Positions 35,107 to 47,404 of a stretch of 64,000 nt of DNA are shown piece after piece. Origin of the DNA: Naematelia aurantialba (Eukaryota > Basidiomycota > Tremellomycetes > Tremellales > Naemateliaceae); assembly GCA_021527695.1 (NCBI GenBank), contig JAKFAO010000001.1, positions 558,001 through 622,000 of the forward strand. The letters run 5' to 3'. A program made the translations under genes and the position numbers. The number at the start of each line of letters is the position of its first letter. Position 1 is the stretch's first letter. The notes beneath the pieces were generated by a model. It saw nothing but the letters and a program-made list of their open reading frames with translations, had not been told where the DNA came from and did not search any database.

Positions 35107-36009
35107 ATGCTGCAGACGCTGATTCGCCGAGCGGCTGCGTCGTCGATGCCTCTCCCCGCATCTGTGACGGATGCTTCGGTCCAGCTCATCCCACCGATCC
35201 CGTGAGTCCAGTCACCGTGAATTCCAATTCGCCGAGTCCCTCTCCACCTCGGCACGCACGACATTCTTGTCCCAAGCTACGTAGCGACATCGATCTGCTT
35301 CTGTGTGGACCTCGTCACCATTGCTTCGGCGCTGACTTGCTCGGGCAGACTCTACCGCCGCCTCCTGCGGATCCACCGCTCGCTCCCTCCTGAAATGCGA
35401 TACATGGGCGACTCGTACGTCAAGTCGGAATTCCGCCTGACTCGCTCCACCGACAACCCGCTCCATATCATCGGCTTCCTCTCGCAGTGGAAACACTATC
35501 TGGACGACCTCGAAGCCGCCGCCCAGGCGAGTCACCCAGAGCAAGGCCATGGAGATGGAGAACGTGGTGCAGGGACAGCGGGAGACCCTGGTAGTGGGAC
35601 TGATGGCGGCAATGGCAGGCACGGTCGGGAGATCAGGTGGTCGAAATCGATTGGACGGCGGCTGGATACCGACGCGTTGGACAGGATGAGCCCGGAGCAG
35701 GTGGGGCAGCTGTACGAGCTGATGCACGCGACCAAGGACGTGTGGAAGACGTGAGTGGCGATGATGGTCGTCTTCTCCCTGCCTTTGCCTTTCCTTCACT
35801 TTCTTCTCGCTTTGCTTTATCCCCGCTTTGAGCAGCGGCACGGCGCCCACAAGCCGACGGTGACGAAGCGCTGATATCGCAGGCCCGAGCAACTGGAAGA
35901 CGAGGCCGAGGCGTCCAACGCACGGCGTGATGGAGACGATACCGACACGGCGAGCACCGAGGACGAGTTGCTCGATGTTGCCGCTGGGAGCTCTGGGCCT
36001 CGGAGATGA
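35107..36009 (+). CDS. SDHAF3: Succinate dehydrogenase assembly factor 3 (ACN9), extended
   Basis: Exons 35107-35201, 35349-35750, 35883-36009; 207 residues. A mitochondrial-type basic N-terminus ([14 protein letters not shown]) leads across a phase-2 splice into [20 protein letters not shown], the LYR motif of the family, then [20 protein letters not shown] and [13 protein letters not shown]. In the family this matrix protein protects the iron-sulfur subunit of complex II during assembly. The usual length is near 125 residues. Here a Gly/Asp-rich insert ([18 protein letters not shown]) and an acidic tail ([15 protein letters not shown]) are added, with an in-between helix [20 protein letters not shown]. 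Convergent with the sugar transporter downstream. Confidence 0.88.
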
Positions 36010-36750
36010 GTATTAGAGGGGAGAGGATGCGAGTGTCTCCATGCTCCCGAATGTCCCATGTTCCCGTATTCCCATGTCCCCGATGTTCGCCCCCATATTA
36101 CCGTCTCCCCCATGTTCTCGGTGTTCCCGACGTCGATGTACTCGGTGTTGGTGTTCTCGTTGGCTGGCGTCCACGCCGTTATCCATGTAGCATATTCTTG
36201 TATCGCCCACACGTGATCTGTCACGCTGGGGATGTGCCCGCGGCTGTGGTCCACGCCGCTAGAGTGGACCCGTTTCCTGTTCCGGAGACACGACGCATCC
36301 ATCACCTTTTGGCACGAATGATCGCCATCCTTCCTCATCGGCATTGGCCACCAGGCATGCACGAAGAGTACCGTCTCGTCGCAGATCACCATATCACTGC
36401 CCATCTGGCGCCACTCCTTCATGGTCGTGTGCAAGCTCGCAAGATGATACATGGGCGTTCGTGTGTACTTGAAGTGTCAATGTACACACGCGAACGATAG
36501 CACTCAATCCAGCACTCCATCTAAGGCGTCATCGCGCTCTATTGTATCGCTACATCGCCACATCGTCACATCGCCACATCGCCACCAAACGCCACCTCGT
36601 GTTCTCCCCGTGGCTCCTGCTACACCTTCTTCATCCCCGAACGACTCTCTCCTCACATGTATATGTCCAAAGCCATACCTTACGCTGCGTTGGAAAGACG
36701 GCCTGCCCCTGACTGTACTGGGTCAAAACAGCCATGCCAGCCCAGGCCGC
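36010..36750. other. Convergent intergenic region with short degenerate repeats
   Basis: About 740 bases between two 3' ends. A run of catcgccaca/catcgtcaca units lies at about 36545-36592, and degenerate ccatgttccc-type units near 36050-36120. No gene is supported. Confidence 0.5.
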
Positions 36751-39677
36751 TTAGTGACCAGCAGCAGCCATCGATCGCGCCAGCTTTTGCGCCTCGATCT
36801 CGTCCTCCGACATAGGGCCGGTATCGTCGAACTGGTACAGCTCGCGGTGTGCTTCGTCCTTGCGCATGAACAAGTACTTTCGCAGGTAGTATCCAAAGTC
36901 TAGACCACGTCAGCAACTGCCTCCACCCTGAAAGCCTCGGAGCTCAAGTCTCAAGTCGAGCAAGGGAAGAGCGAAACCGGAAATGTGCAAAATGATACGC
37001 TAGCCTGCGTCGACATTGGGAGTGTCACTCACTGTAGAACTGATAGTTTGCGTGGACGTCTGTGGGCACCGAAAAGACCTGGTCCAGCTCTTCCAGGGTG
37101 AATCCCTTGGTCTCGGGCAGGAAGAACAAGATGAGCACGAAGAGGATTGCACACCACGCGGCACTGCACATGTCAGCTTTGGATCTTCCCATACTGAACA
37201 CAGGACCAAGGAGTCTATTCCTTGGCAATCCGCACGTTCAAGACGACGAAAGTGTGCCGTGCAGACTGCAAGTGAAATCCCAGAGGAAGACCAACTCACT
37301 ACCACGCAAAGGCTCCCTGGGGCTTGAAAGTCGATAAGAGACTCGGGAAGGTGATCGCCACCACGAAGTTGAATAGCCAACAGATCATCGTCGCCCATGA
37401 CATGCCCAGTTCGCGGATGTATAGCGGGAACACCTCGGCAGAGTATGTGAATGGCACTGTGGCGGGTCAGATATGAGATTGGGCATGGTTAGGGAGGTCA
37501 AGGGCCGTGGAAGGGCGAGGTGTAGTCTATGGAGATGTACTTGGTGGCGCGACAAGGACAGGGACATTAGAGAGCCTGTACTCACCAGGACCCTCGCCGA
37601 CCGAGTACACGATATCATAGATATAGATCCCGAGACAAATGAGCCCCGTGCGCGCGGCGGTATCCGCCGTGGGGATCCAGAACATGAACCCAGTAAACAG
37701 CAACATGATTGCCATGAGCGGGAAAGTAATGAGAAGGAGGTTGCGTCGCCCGTAGCGGTCAATAGTGAAGATCGCGGGAATAGCAAAGAGGAAGTTGATT
37801 ATCCCGAATCCGAACGATGCAAGCAGAGCCGAGATCTCAGAAAAGCCCGCGGACGAGAAGATCGATGCAGTGTAATACACCTATCCGGCAACGTCAGTGC
37901 ACAGCCCACTTCCACTGAGAGTACCAGTCGTGTGAATAGTGCAGCTTGCGATGAAGAAGTTTGGTGCAACTCACAATTGCGTTGACACCGCAGAACTGCT
38001 GGGCAAACATGACCAATGTGGCACCGTATAGTGCTCGGCGGTTACGTCCGACGGTGAACATCTCAATGAACCTGCTACTGCCACGGACGATGGCGGCTTC
38101 CTCCTCGAGCAAGACGAACGAGTAGTATAGGTCCCGCGCCGCGAGGAGGGGGACTCCGCGAAGTCGCAGCATGGATTTGTAGGCATCGTTGTATCGTCCC
38201 TTGGACATGAGCCATCGCGGCGACTCGGGGAGGTACAGGACCTGAGCCATGACGATGAGCGCGGGGAAACCGGCCGAGCCAAGCATCAGGCGCCATCGGA
38301 GACCGGTGACATTCGGGTGGTCGGGGACATGGTAGAAGATCAGGTCGGCAACGTAGCCGAACATAATACCAAACGCCGTCCACATTTGCCTGTGAGATCA
38401 GCTTCTCACTACGTCCGCCATGCCAGGATGACGAAGAGCGACAAGGGGGTTCTACATACCATTGCATGACCAGACCACCACGGATCCGAGCCGGGGTGCA
38501 TTCGGCAGCATAGACGGGCACAGTGGCGGATTTGGGACCAATTCCAACACCAAGGAAGAAACGGGCCTGTAGGTGCTCAGCATGACGCGACTGGACAAAC
38601 ATGACAGGTGACTGACGATCAGGAGATGCCACCACGTGTTGGTGCAAGCTGACCAGATACAGGTGAGGAATGATACCATGGCGGTGAAGAAGATTGTCCA
38701 GCGACTACAGATACATTAGCTGCTCGATCCACCGTCCAATGCCGAGGTGGTCATGGCTTACCGTCCCAGCCAGCGATTGACTAAGCGTGGCGTCAGACGT
38801 TGCGGCGGTGCATCATAGGGAGCAGCTTACGAGGATCGGTGAGCCAGCAGCCAAAGACGGCGCAGCAGAGGTACGGGCTAGAGTTGATGAGGCCCTCCAG
38901 CCAAGCGTCGCGGCCGGCTCCCGAGCCGATCCCAAACTGCGAAGGGTAGAACAGCTGGGCACCCGAGATGACGCTCTCGTCCATTCCCTGCACAGCAGCC
39001 GCCACAGAGCACGCAATGACGAGGTTGTAGAGGATCTTGGGCTGGTCGTACTTGTGCTCGATTTCGTGTCGTAGGAGCTCCTTGTCCGACTCGTCGAGGT
39101 GCGGCGAGCTCTCGAATCGCCAGCCGGCCTTGGCCAGGAGCCCGCCCTTGCTGAACAGACTCGCGTCGAGTTCGTTGGCCTCGGCAAACGCCGCGGCGTT
39201 GGCCATGACCTCGTCGTCGGTCAGGTCGCCGAGCGGGTTGGCCAGTTTGGCATTTGCGTTGGATATGAGGTCGACCTTGCTCTTCTTGCGGGCTAGCGCA
39301 TCGGCCGCGCGTTCCTTGCCAGCGCCAGCGCCAACGCCCGTGGTGGCGGTGGTCGCCTGGTCCACGGCGGTGCCATCCAGGGACGGCTCGGCAGGGGTCA
39401 CCTTTTCGGTGAACTCGTTGTGCATCACCCCGGCCGAGGTCAACACCTTTTCGCTTCGCCACACAGAAGCAGGCGGGGCAGCGTGCTGGCCGCTGCCGCT
39501 GCCGCTGGGTGCCGCTGCGGCGGTAGTGCCCAGCGGCGAGCGCGTCGCCGCAGCTGGCGCACCTTCGACATGCTGCTGTTCGGGCTTGGTGTCGTCGGTC
39601 ATCGCTCGCGTGAGCGGGTACGTCGACCTGCCCTTGTAGCCATGGCCGCGGGCCGAGTGTGTTGGCTGATCAGACAT
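36751..39677 (-). CDS. MFS sugar/polyol transporter (SP family) with long N-tail
   Basis: From ATG 39677 to a stop at 36751, with several introns. The first 240 or so residues are hydrophilic (Ala/Ser/Asp-rich, cytosolic), unusually long for the family. The core starts LYNLVIACSVAAAVQGMDES, with the SP-type motifs VYAAECTPARIRGGLVMQW, GYVADLIFYH, LPESPRWLMSKGRY (PESPR motif), QQFCGVNAI, IDRYGRRNLLL (second D-R-x-G-R-R motif), and FFLPETKGFTLEELDQVF (PETKG motif). The C-tail is short. It resembles the fungal inositol/polyol-type carriers of the sugar porter family; the substrate is a guess. A TATATAAA element lies about 115 bases upstream of the start (about 39793). Confidence 0.88.
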
Positions 39678-40495
39678 TGTGAGACGATGAGAGGAATGAG
39701 AGGGTGTCAACAATGGTTTAGTCGGACCCCAATCGCAGGATCAGTAAAGAGAGGGAAGCAAGTCAAGATCTTCCCCCTCGCAGCAGCCCCCGTTTATATA
39801 TGGGCCACTGCTGCGAGAGTTGGCCTTTCTTTCCTTCTTTTGCATCTTTCGTTACCTTTTGGAAAATGAAGGAATGCACCCTGAATGGGGCATGTTGTCT
39901 TTCTTTTCTTTACTTCTTTCTTTCTTTCCTTCTCGCCTTCTCTCCTTCCTCTCCTTCCTCTCGCCACGTTGTCCACTATATTGATTCCCCGACCCGGCCG
40001 CAACGCCTCTCTGCCACAAAGTTGACGTCAAATGGGACCCACCAAGGACGGAAGCGCCAGAGCAGAGGCGGCAGCAGCAAAGGCAAAGGAAAGGCTGAAA
40101 GAGGCACCGAGCAAGTTTGTGGAGCGGCAGAGGGGCACAACCCGGCGGCACCGCGAATGTGCGGCGCCCAAACAACTCAGGGAAAGCTCAGCCCACGCGG
40201 CAGGCCCACGCGGCAACGCTTCGCTTGTGGCGAAAACCTGCCGACGGCTCGGGGTCACGTGATGGTCTGTCCCGTCCGAATTCCATATTCCAGATTATTA
40301 TGGGAGCTGGCCAGCTCATAAGGTCAGCGAGGCATGCCTTGACGACCTCTGCTGCTGTTTGCAACAAGAATCAAAACACATGCCATACCCTCCGAGACGT
40401 AAAATACAACAAGAAGAACAGGCCCGGCCATCGGGTGAAAGTCGGATTATGCTTGAATGGTATCTCCCATGAAAACGCGCCACATCTGCGATCAG
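39678..40495. other. Transporter promoter and intergenic region
   Basis: About 820 bases between the transporter start and the MUS81 stop. It includes a tatata-rich TATA-like site near 39793-39800 (read on minus) and a long pyrimidine run at 39897-39965. No gene is supported. Confidence 0.5.
39793..39801 (-). promoter_or_regulatory. Candidate TATA box of the sugar transporter
   Basis: The plus strand reads gtttatatatggg, giving TATATAAAC on minus, about 115 bases upstream of the ATG at 39677. Single-site call by eye. Confidence 0.45.
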
Positions 40496-43096
40496 CTATC
40501 GCCCATCATGATGACCCACCTCGCGGCTGAGCGCATCACCTATTTTGCGCCTTCCTTCCCCCTTGATGCGATCCGCAAAAAACAGGTCTGGCCCTCGTTT
40601 CTCGCCCGTTGAAGTTGCAGTCTGCTCCAGATGGCGCTGCATGCTCTCCCACAAGGCGCGGGGCGTCTCAAACTCATCCAAGACGGCGCTGACGCGCTCG
40701 GCGCTCATGCCTTTGACGCACATGAGCATACGGGCAAATTTCTCCCGCAGCGTCTTGCTCGCCGACTTGTCGTTCAGATCCTGATATGAACGAAAGGACA
40801 CGAGGTACCGTTTGTCCGGGTAAGTCGAGCGTAAATGCGCCTGAAAGGCAGAGTACGAGGACCGCGAGAGCAGCCGAGTCGGAATGACATGCAACGCCCC
40901 CGAGTGCCGCGACGTGATGACCTCGGTCATGGTGACGAGCCAGTCGATGGTCTCGGACAGCTTGTGCGTCTCTTTGAGGAAGAAGCGGTTATGCACCTGG
41001 ATCTGTGATTTCGCCGTCATGATCTGCAGGCCAGACACGTCCATGTTATGCCCGACCTGCCAGTCTTCGACAATGTAGAAAACGCTTGAGATGCACGAGT
41101 TGGTCAGGCGGAACTGGACATCAGCATGCGTCACCCACTTGTCCAGCTCACGCATTGCTCAGCATATCGTCCGTCCCGGATCGACGAGCACAGGTCGTCA
41201 AGCCGTTTCCGCTCAACCACGTAGTCTAGCACACATTCATCCTCTTCGCCGCCGAGCCCATCGCGCCGTCTAGCAATCCAGCACATATCGCCAAGCCGCA
41301 GAGCGCGAGTCTCGACGTTGATCCCTCGAGCTTCGAGCGCCTCGGCAAATTTGTCCCGGCTATGTTTGGACTCGACCTCCCGCGTGTCAAGCACCAGCAC
41401 GACGTCAAACGTGCCGGGCGCAAAGGTGAGCGCGGTAGAAGGGTCAAAGGCGGGGAGTGAAGCGCTCGGGGAAGGATCGTCTAGTGAATAGGGCGTTGGT
41501 ACATGGGAAGAAAGACGAGGCACCTGGCGAATTTTGGTTGTCGGAAGTGCCTGAGACTCATGGACCGATTGCGTTCTACTAGACTCGATGAAAGTCTGCG
41601 TAGCAGGCTCTGTGCCCGACTCGGACGCTGAAGTCGATGCAGTTCTCGCAACTGAACTCGCCGTGGCAGAGCTTTCCAACGTGATGGTGGACGCCGGCTG
41701 CGTTTCTGGTGGGCTCGGACTATCGAACCGACTACATGTTGGAGGGGCACCTTCTTCGAAAATGTACCCAAACAACGTTCCCTGCATCGGGAAACTCACA
41801 TCCACCATGCGCAACTGTTTCGCAAAAGGGTGATTCTGCTGCGAAGCGAGAAACTCGACTTTGCGAACGTTGATGAAGTCTTCTGGGTCCAATCGGACCA
41901 TCGCGTTGTCCAAAGAGGCAGTCCTTGAGCCAGCAGCATCTGCGCTCTCAGCGGGACCACTGGTGCAGTCAAAGGCACTCACCGATGTACCAGAATTGAA
42001 ACTTTCCCGACAGAGCGCCAGAATTCGATCCAGAACTAGCGTGTCGGCCAAGTGATGCCATTGTGGTGCGTTCCAGGCTGGCCGACTGTGCTGCCTTTGG
42101 CAGGGTCGACGGGCGTGGCGCTGTCCCCACCACATTGGTTGGCTCATGTATGAAGGGGCCCATCTCTGGGCCCCCAAGCTCGGGCCTAAGCTTCTTGATA
42201 GCGCACGCCACCTCACTAGGCCATCAGCATAAATACCCTCTCACTCCGCTGCCCGACAACAGCCATATGAGCGTAACACGCGACTTACTAGCCGTCTTCG
42301 GTCAAGCAATACTTGTGCGGGTTACCCGTGACATACACATAACCCTTCCCGACGAGGGTCTTCATCGAGCTCCAGGCGGTGAAATAAGTCCCCTTCTCGC
42401 TGTGGTCGTACGAGCTGTCCGAGTACGGCTGGGCGGCGCGCACCAACTCCGACTTGGTGAGGAAGACCTGGGTGCAGAGGTCCGGCCGGTCGATGGCCAG
42501 GACCAGGGCGAGCAGGATACCGTAGCCCCCTGAGCCACGGGCGGGGATGTACCGCTTTGGCGGGGCGGGTTTGCGTTTCTTCTTGTTTCGGATCGCAGCC
42601 TGGCTTTCGACCTCGGATCCCGACTCCGCCGGGCTGTCAGAAGGATTGGAGCCATTATCGAAGAATCCACCTGTACCGTCCACGGCCTTGTCGTTCGTGT
42701 TGTCTCTCGTCTTGGGCACCTTGCGTCCTATAGATGAGCTATACACTCCGTCTTGGGGAACTCACGTGCGGGCGACTCGCCCGGGACAGGCAGGCCATGG
42801 TCCACGCAGTGCTTGCGGTACTTGGTCTCGAGGACGGAGACGGTCTTGACCCCGATGCCCGCGAGACAGACGAGATCACGCGGGCGGTCGTACACCACTG
42901 GGCAGGCAGCGAGTGACCGCGCAGCTTTGCTGTACGCCTCGAAGGCTTTCGTCCCGCGTTCTCGCGCTTGGTCTCGCAGTTCTGTACAAAAGATCAGTGA
43001 ACGGAACAACCTAATCACGAAACACACGATGGGGAGCTGACCTTCGACCCAGCTCAAGAAGAGTGGATTGCCGCACGGAGGCTTCTCGCGCGGCAT
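40496..43096 (-). CDS. MUS81: MUS81 structure-specific endonuclease subunit
   Basis: From ATG 43096 (MPREKPPCGNPLFLSWVEE) to a stop at 40496. The N-terminal helix-hairpin-helix region has KAFEAYSKAARSL and LAGIGVKTVSVLE. A winged-helix-like part follows (RGSGGYGILLAL, YFTAWSSMKTLVGKGYVYV), then FQFWYIDAAGSR, a long Ser/Thr-rich insert (about 41500-41770), and the nuclease core: DVVLVLDTREVESK, and the catalytic VVERKRLDDLCSSI (E-R-K-x-x-x-D). The C-terminal double helix-hairpin-helix part is CVKGMSAERVSAVLDEFETP. With its EME1/MMS4 partner it cuts branched DNA such as stalled forks and Holliday junction precursors in the nucleus. The intron at 41114-41151 is only 38 nt; joining reads DGRYAEQCFRLTNSC. 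Confidence 0.92.
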
Positions 43097-43482
43097 CGTA
43101 TCTGCTTCCAATGTCTGATACTATCTTACAATCATGAAGGATCAAGACGACAGGTGCGCTAGAGCAAGATTACAAGAAATGCATATACGGCGGGACAAGC
43201 GCATTGATCCTTGGAAAATCAAAGCACCGACGCGTCTGACTGGACTTTCTGGGGCACCGTGGGAGACTTTTGGGTCCTTCAACGCGGCCTCTGCGGCTTC
43301 CTGTCGATCTTTGATCTGTTACCTCCGCTCCTTCTCCTTTCCTTGCTTAGAGCTTTCATGATAGAGTGCACGACGACTGCCTCGGTCGTCGTTTCATCTC
43401 TCCCCTGATCGGCTGGCAGCGGGAGCCTCCTCTGACACACGCTCGAGGACCACAGCATAACTTCTGGTTCTGATCGCGTCCG
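43097..43482. other. MUS81 upstream region
   Basis: About 390 bases between the MUS81 start and the stop of the disordered-protein gene. No gene is supported. The read-through frame of that gene would extend to 43356. Confidence 0.45.
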
Positions 43483-44978
43483 CTAGACCAAGTCAGCGTC
43501 ATTTCGCGAAACCTAAAGCGAATGCAACAGTCAAGCGGGCAAGGATACCAGGCATGATTTGAGCAGGCAAGAGGTTTGAATGTACGACTACGACTCACCC
43601 GTCGGCTGCTGTGACTGTCGCGGCCCTTGTGACTCTCGCGACCCCTGTAGCCGTCGCGATTGGTCAAAAGATCGTTTTTCAGTGATTTTCTCAACGACTC
43701 GGCGCTGATCCCCGGACTGAACGGATCCCGACTGCTGGTAGTCGAACCATACCCACCCGCACGAAGGCCTTCGGACGACCGCGCATCCGTGTCCGGGCAG
43801 CGAGCTTTCTCGCTGGGCATAGTGGGCGCGCTGAGCACGCGGGTGGGAGTAGACGGCGACGTGATGCATGGGGGATCTTCCAACGTGAACGGGCGGTACG
43901 TGCCGGGTGCCGTGCTGCGGGCGGAGAAAACCTCATTGTCGTCCACCTCTGTGCCGGGGCCGCCGTGCCTGCGGGGTGCTGGGGCGCTGTCGAAATGGAC
44001 GGTTGCTATGCGTGCTCTAGCCACTGCGCTCGAGCTCGGAGCGCTCTGCACACGAATGTACGTCGGTGGCCCAGCGCGAGAGGCGGGGGCAGGCTGCAGC
44101 GCGGACTGGCCAGCCCCCATGAACTCAGGGTATAGTGCCGCGCCGGCAAATGGTCTGTCTCGGAGGCTGGGGACGTCGGCAATGCTCTGCGGGCTACGCT
44201 CCATTGCGCTGCTCGGACGAAGCGGTGGCGACCGTCCTCCATGATGTCTCAAGGGCGTGAATCTGCTCCCACGACCCGCCGGCGATCGTCGGCCATCCTC
44301 GCCGTTGCTGCCCCGGCGGCTGTGGCCGTGTCGCAGCGGAGCTGGGGGCAAGAGCGACGGAGCGTGGCTTTCGGCCGTGGTGTACCCGGTGTATCTGGCC
44401 GCGTCACAAGGCCCACCGCCGGACCAGACAGACAGCGAGCTGGGACCGGGACTCTGAGAACTGCGCGACATGAACGATGTAGAGGCGCCGCTCGGGGCCG
44501 GCGGCGTGGAGCGGTCCGTGTATGCGCCCGGCCCATATCCACTATACGAGTCGCGAGGAGTGGAGCTGGCCTCCGGCGTCGGCGTCGGCGTTCGATACAT
44601 GCCTGATCGTGCTGGAGCATGTTCCGCACGTGGCGTCGAAAATTCACTACCTGCGGTGCCTCTGCGCGTACTGTGTGCGTGGCGGCGCTCATTGGCGGGT
44701 CCCGGACTCTCAGTGGTGGGTAGCGCGAGTGCTGGCTCAATGGCACTTCCAACCCGCGTGGACGAAACCGATTCACAGTCAGAGTCGCCACTGTGCGTGC
44801 TGCTGGAGCCACGGCGGGCAGGGATGAATGACGGCAGCAGTCGCTCGACGGCACAAGGGGTGGCGCATCCTTCGCTCTCACTCAAATTTGCACCGCCATC
44901 AAGAGTGCGACTGGGCGTATGCGCCCCGCCATAGCTACTGGTAGGATGAGGAGAGAGGTGGCTAGAGGCATTTGACAT
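43483..44978 (-). CDS. Large disordered Ser/Arg/Pro-rich protein
   Basis: The ATG at 44978 opens a frame rich in Ser, Pro, Arg and Gly with many possible phosphosites (RTPTPTPEASSTPRD, SRSSQSPGPSSLS, RSPAGRGSRFTPLRHHGG). There is no folded domain that I recognise; YIRVQSAPSSSAVARARI is the most structured-looking part. The last segment has basic SR-like runs (ESHKGRDSHSSRR). A GTGAGT donor after SSRR and an acceptor 88 nt on would end the protein VSRNDADLV at 43483; without the intron the frame reads to 43356. It could be an RNA-binding or signalling adaptor, but nothing in the sequence decides this. Upstream, tatatatata occurs near 45061 as a promoter candidate. Confidence 0.6.
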
Positions 44979-46094
44979 GCTGATGTCGGCATGTACGTGT
45001 CGAGGTGTTGCGTCTGAGGGTCGAGGCTCAGTACGAGAAGCTCACGCGGCTTCTGTGTTCTATATATATCGTTCGCAAATGCCGCGGCTGCTGAAGCTAC
45101 GACCCATCCCTTTATCGGTGACAGACCTTTGACGCCTGAGCTGGACTGGAAGCGTGAAACGGGGGAGAAAGGACGAAACCGGGAAGAAAGGGACGGAATG
45201 GGGTCGACGTCCCAAAGCGCCTGTGCACCTTCTCGCGACCCTGCCTTCCCCGCTGCCCCGGTGGCGATTTGGCCGTGCAGTAGTTCTGAGTTGACGGCAC
45301 CGTGGACGGGCAGGTTACCAAGGACAGCGATCTTTGAAAGAGCGCTCCAGCACTTGGGCGTGGTTGAACGGTAATGATGCATGTCATGTCTGTACAAGCA
45401 TACGTGCAGATTATTCGACGATACGGGTGTTAGAATGCGCCTTCAGATGGAGACAAGCAGTCGGCCAGACGCAAATTCCGGACAGACGGTGACCACGGTG
45501 GTCACGGTGCCGGTCTGCATGGAAGGCAAAGGCTTTCCCTGAGCGGCCTGCCGCCTCCCAGCGCCGCCACGCTGCCTATCATCCCACACCGCTTCGAAGC
45601 CCCTGTCGTCCTTCCGTGTCACGCCACCAAGGCCAGTCGGTGTGCATGCCGCGCTGTGCCATGCAATCCGCTCCTGGATGCAGGCTATCAGAGAACGGGT
45701 GAGCTCGCCGTCTCCTCGGGTGATTGTGTCTGAGGGCTTGATTCACCCTGGTTCCGGCGATCAAGGACACCTTCGAAGTATCCTTCGTCGGCGAGCGCTT
45801 TGATGTATCCTTTCTCTGAGTGTTGATGCCTTCGTGACGTGTGATTGCACTGCTACTTTGGGTGACAGCTGCTGGAAGCCGGCATGCGGTAACGTGAGAC
45901 TAGATTGTATAGAAGAGTTATGCCATGTCGTCCATGTCCGTGCGTCAGTGCCCGATGAAGCGACGAGTCATGAAGGCCAACGTCAACACTGTGGCGTATG
46001 TATCTCATACGATGTACAGTACACCGTCTGGGGTTTCTCTACAGCAGCCAGACTAGATTCACACACACGACACGACAGAGTCCCCCTCCCCTTC
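44979..46094. other. Long intergenic region with a 17-bp palindrome
   Basis: About 1.1 kb. A tatatat stretch at 45060-45068 suits the promoter of the disordered-protein gene. A perfect inverted repeat gtgaccac-g-gtggtcac lies at 45489-45505. Open frames here are short and have no family support. Confidence 0.5.
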
Positions 46095-46694
46095 TCAGCT
46101 TGCCCGTCCCTTGGAAGTAGTGGGAGTGTCTCGGCGGGCCCTGGATGCGGAATTTCCAGTTACGTGGCGGCAAGGCTCCGGTGTCAGAGTGGAGTCCTGC
46201 GTGCTGGAGCCGGTCAGTGGTCTGGCTGGTCTGACAGCCCGTTCGAACACAGTCGCATCGTCGTCTCCATGATCCGTTTCTTTGGGGAAGAACACCCTGC
46301 CGCCATAATGGACGGGCGCTAGACTGGTGATGCCGTGCGCGCGTGTCCACCACTCGCCAAGGGTTGGTGCTGTCGTCTGTATGCGCTTTGACGAATCTTG
46401 GGCAGCCGCCCAAGATACTGGTTCTGGTTCTCGAGGTTGAGGCGCCTGGGAATCCCGAGCTGCTGGCGCCGCGTCAACGCTTTGCGGTTTCTGTAGCTGT
46501 ACCGACGCCCACTCGTGTTCTGGGTTGACGCTCTGGAAGAAGGATACCGAGCACTCCTTCATCAACTCGGGCAACGTCGCGATCCAACTCGCCGCAGAGT
46601 CTCGAGTGGCGACAAGACTCGGACTCGGACTCGGACTCTGAGCTGCGCGGTGAGGCGCTCGGCAGTGAGTGGTAGGCAAAGAAAAGGGGTTCAT
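46095..46694 (-). CDS. Uncharacterised protein
   Basis: Single frame of 199 residues from ATG 46694, possibly with more exons. SWIATLPELMKECSVSFFQ is a likely amphipathic or hydrophobic helix, and TLGEWWTRAHGITSL and VHYGGRVFFPKE look structured. The rest is Ser/Pro/Arg-rich. No recognised domain. It lies between the disordered-protein gene and the SOG2-like gene, all on minus. It could be a real lineage-restricted gene; confidence is moderate because there is no homologue I can name. Confidence 0.45.
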   Translation of the reverse strand: MNPFSLPTTHCRAPHRAAQSPSPSPSLVATRDSAASWIATLPELMKECSVSFFQSVNPEHEWASVQLQKPQSVDAAPAARDSQAPQPREPEPVSWAAAQDSSKRIQTTAPTLGEWWTRAHGITSLAPVHYGGRVFFPKETDHGDDDATVFERAVRPARPLTGSSTQDSTLTPEPCRHVTGNSASRARRDTPTTSKGRAS

Positions 46695-47404
46695 GGAGGC
46701 GACCTAGTGATGCGTTGCACGTTCTTGAATACTCCAGCTTCAGCGTCAGCTTCAACTTCAACGACGTGTGTTCGCCAGGCCTTCGCCCGCCTTCCTCTGT
46801 CCGTGTGGCAGTCGGTCTTGCTCTCTTCTGGCAGTCTGTCTTGCTCACCTCGTCGTGCCTCCTTGGCACGCTTTTGCCCGACGCAAAAGCGCAGTGGAGT
46901 ACACCGCACCTCCGTCAGGTCACACGTCACACCTCCGCCAGGTCTTCCCTTTGTCTGGTGTGCCTTGGCCTCTCGTCCGATGTACGCGCTCCGAATCATT
47001 CCAGAAAGAAACGTTTGTGGCGCGAGCCACAGCATTCCAAATGCAAACAAGTGGTCGCCTCTCCCCTCCCTCCCCTCCGCGGCGAAGGGCAGTCGTCGAC
47101 AGGGAAGACGTCCAGCCAAGTTCGCTTGGCAGGATCACCGCAACGACTCCAACACAGGATATCTGCACTGGGGCGAATTGCTAAAGTGGCAGGCCAGTCG
47201 ATCGAGGTTCCAAGCTGCACGCACCGGCAAGTGGCAAACACGGTTTCCTATCCGCCAGTGTTCAAATCTGTTTCCGTGACATGCAGGTCTATTAACATTC
47301 CCCTGAGCTGGGAACAGTCCCGCTGAGCCGGAATCTCGTCCGCTGAGCTGGAACCTCCCCCTTGACCTACACGTCGTCGCCATAATGCATGGTATGCATC
47401 GCGC
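46695..47404. other. Intergenic region with degenerate ctgagctgga repeats
   Basis: About 710 bases. Near 47299-47358 there are three degenerate copies of a cccgctgagctggaa-type unit, about 23 bases apart. Plus-strand frames here (such as from 46715) have no family support. Confidence 0.45.

Noticed and set aside
46515..47279. Long plus-strand frames opposite the hypothetical gene
   Set aside because: Several overlapping frames with no common motif; they depend on the Cys/Ser/Arg bias of this stretch.
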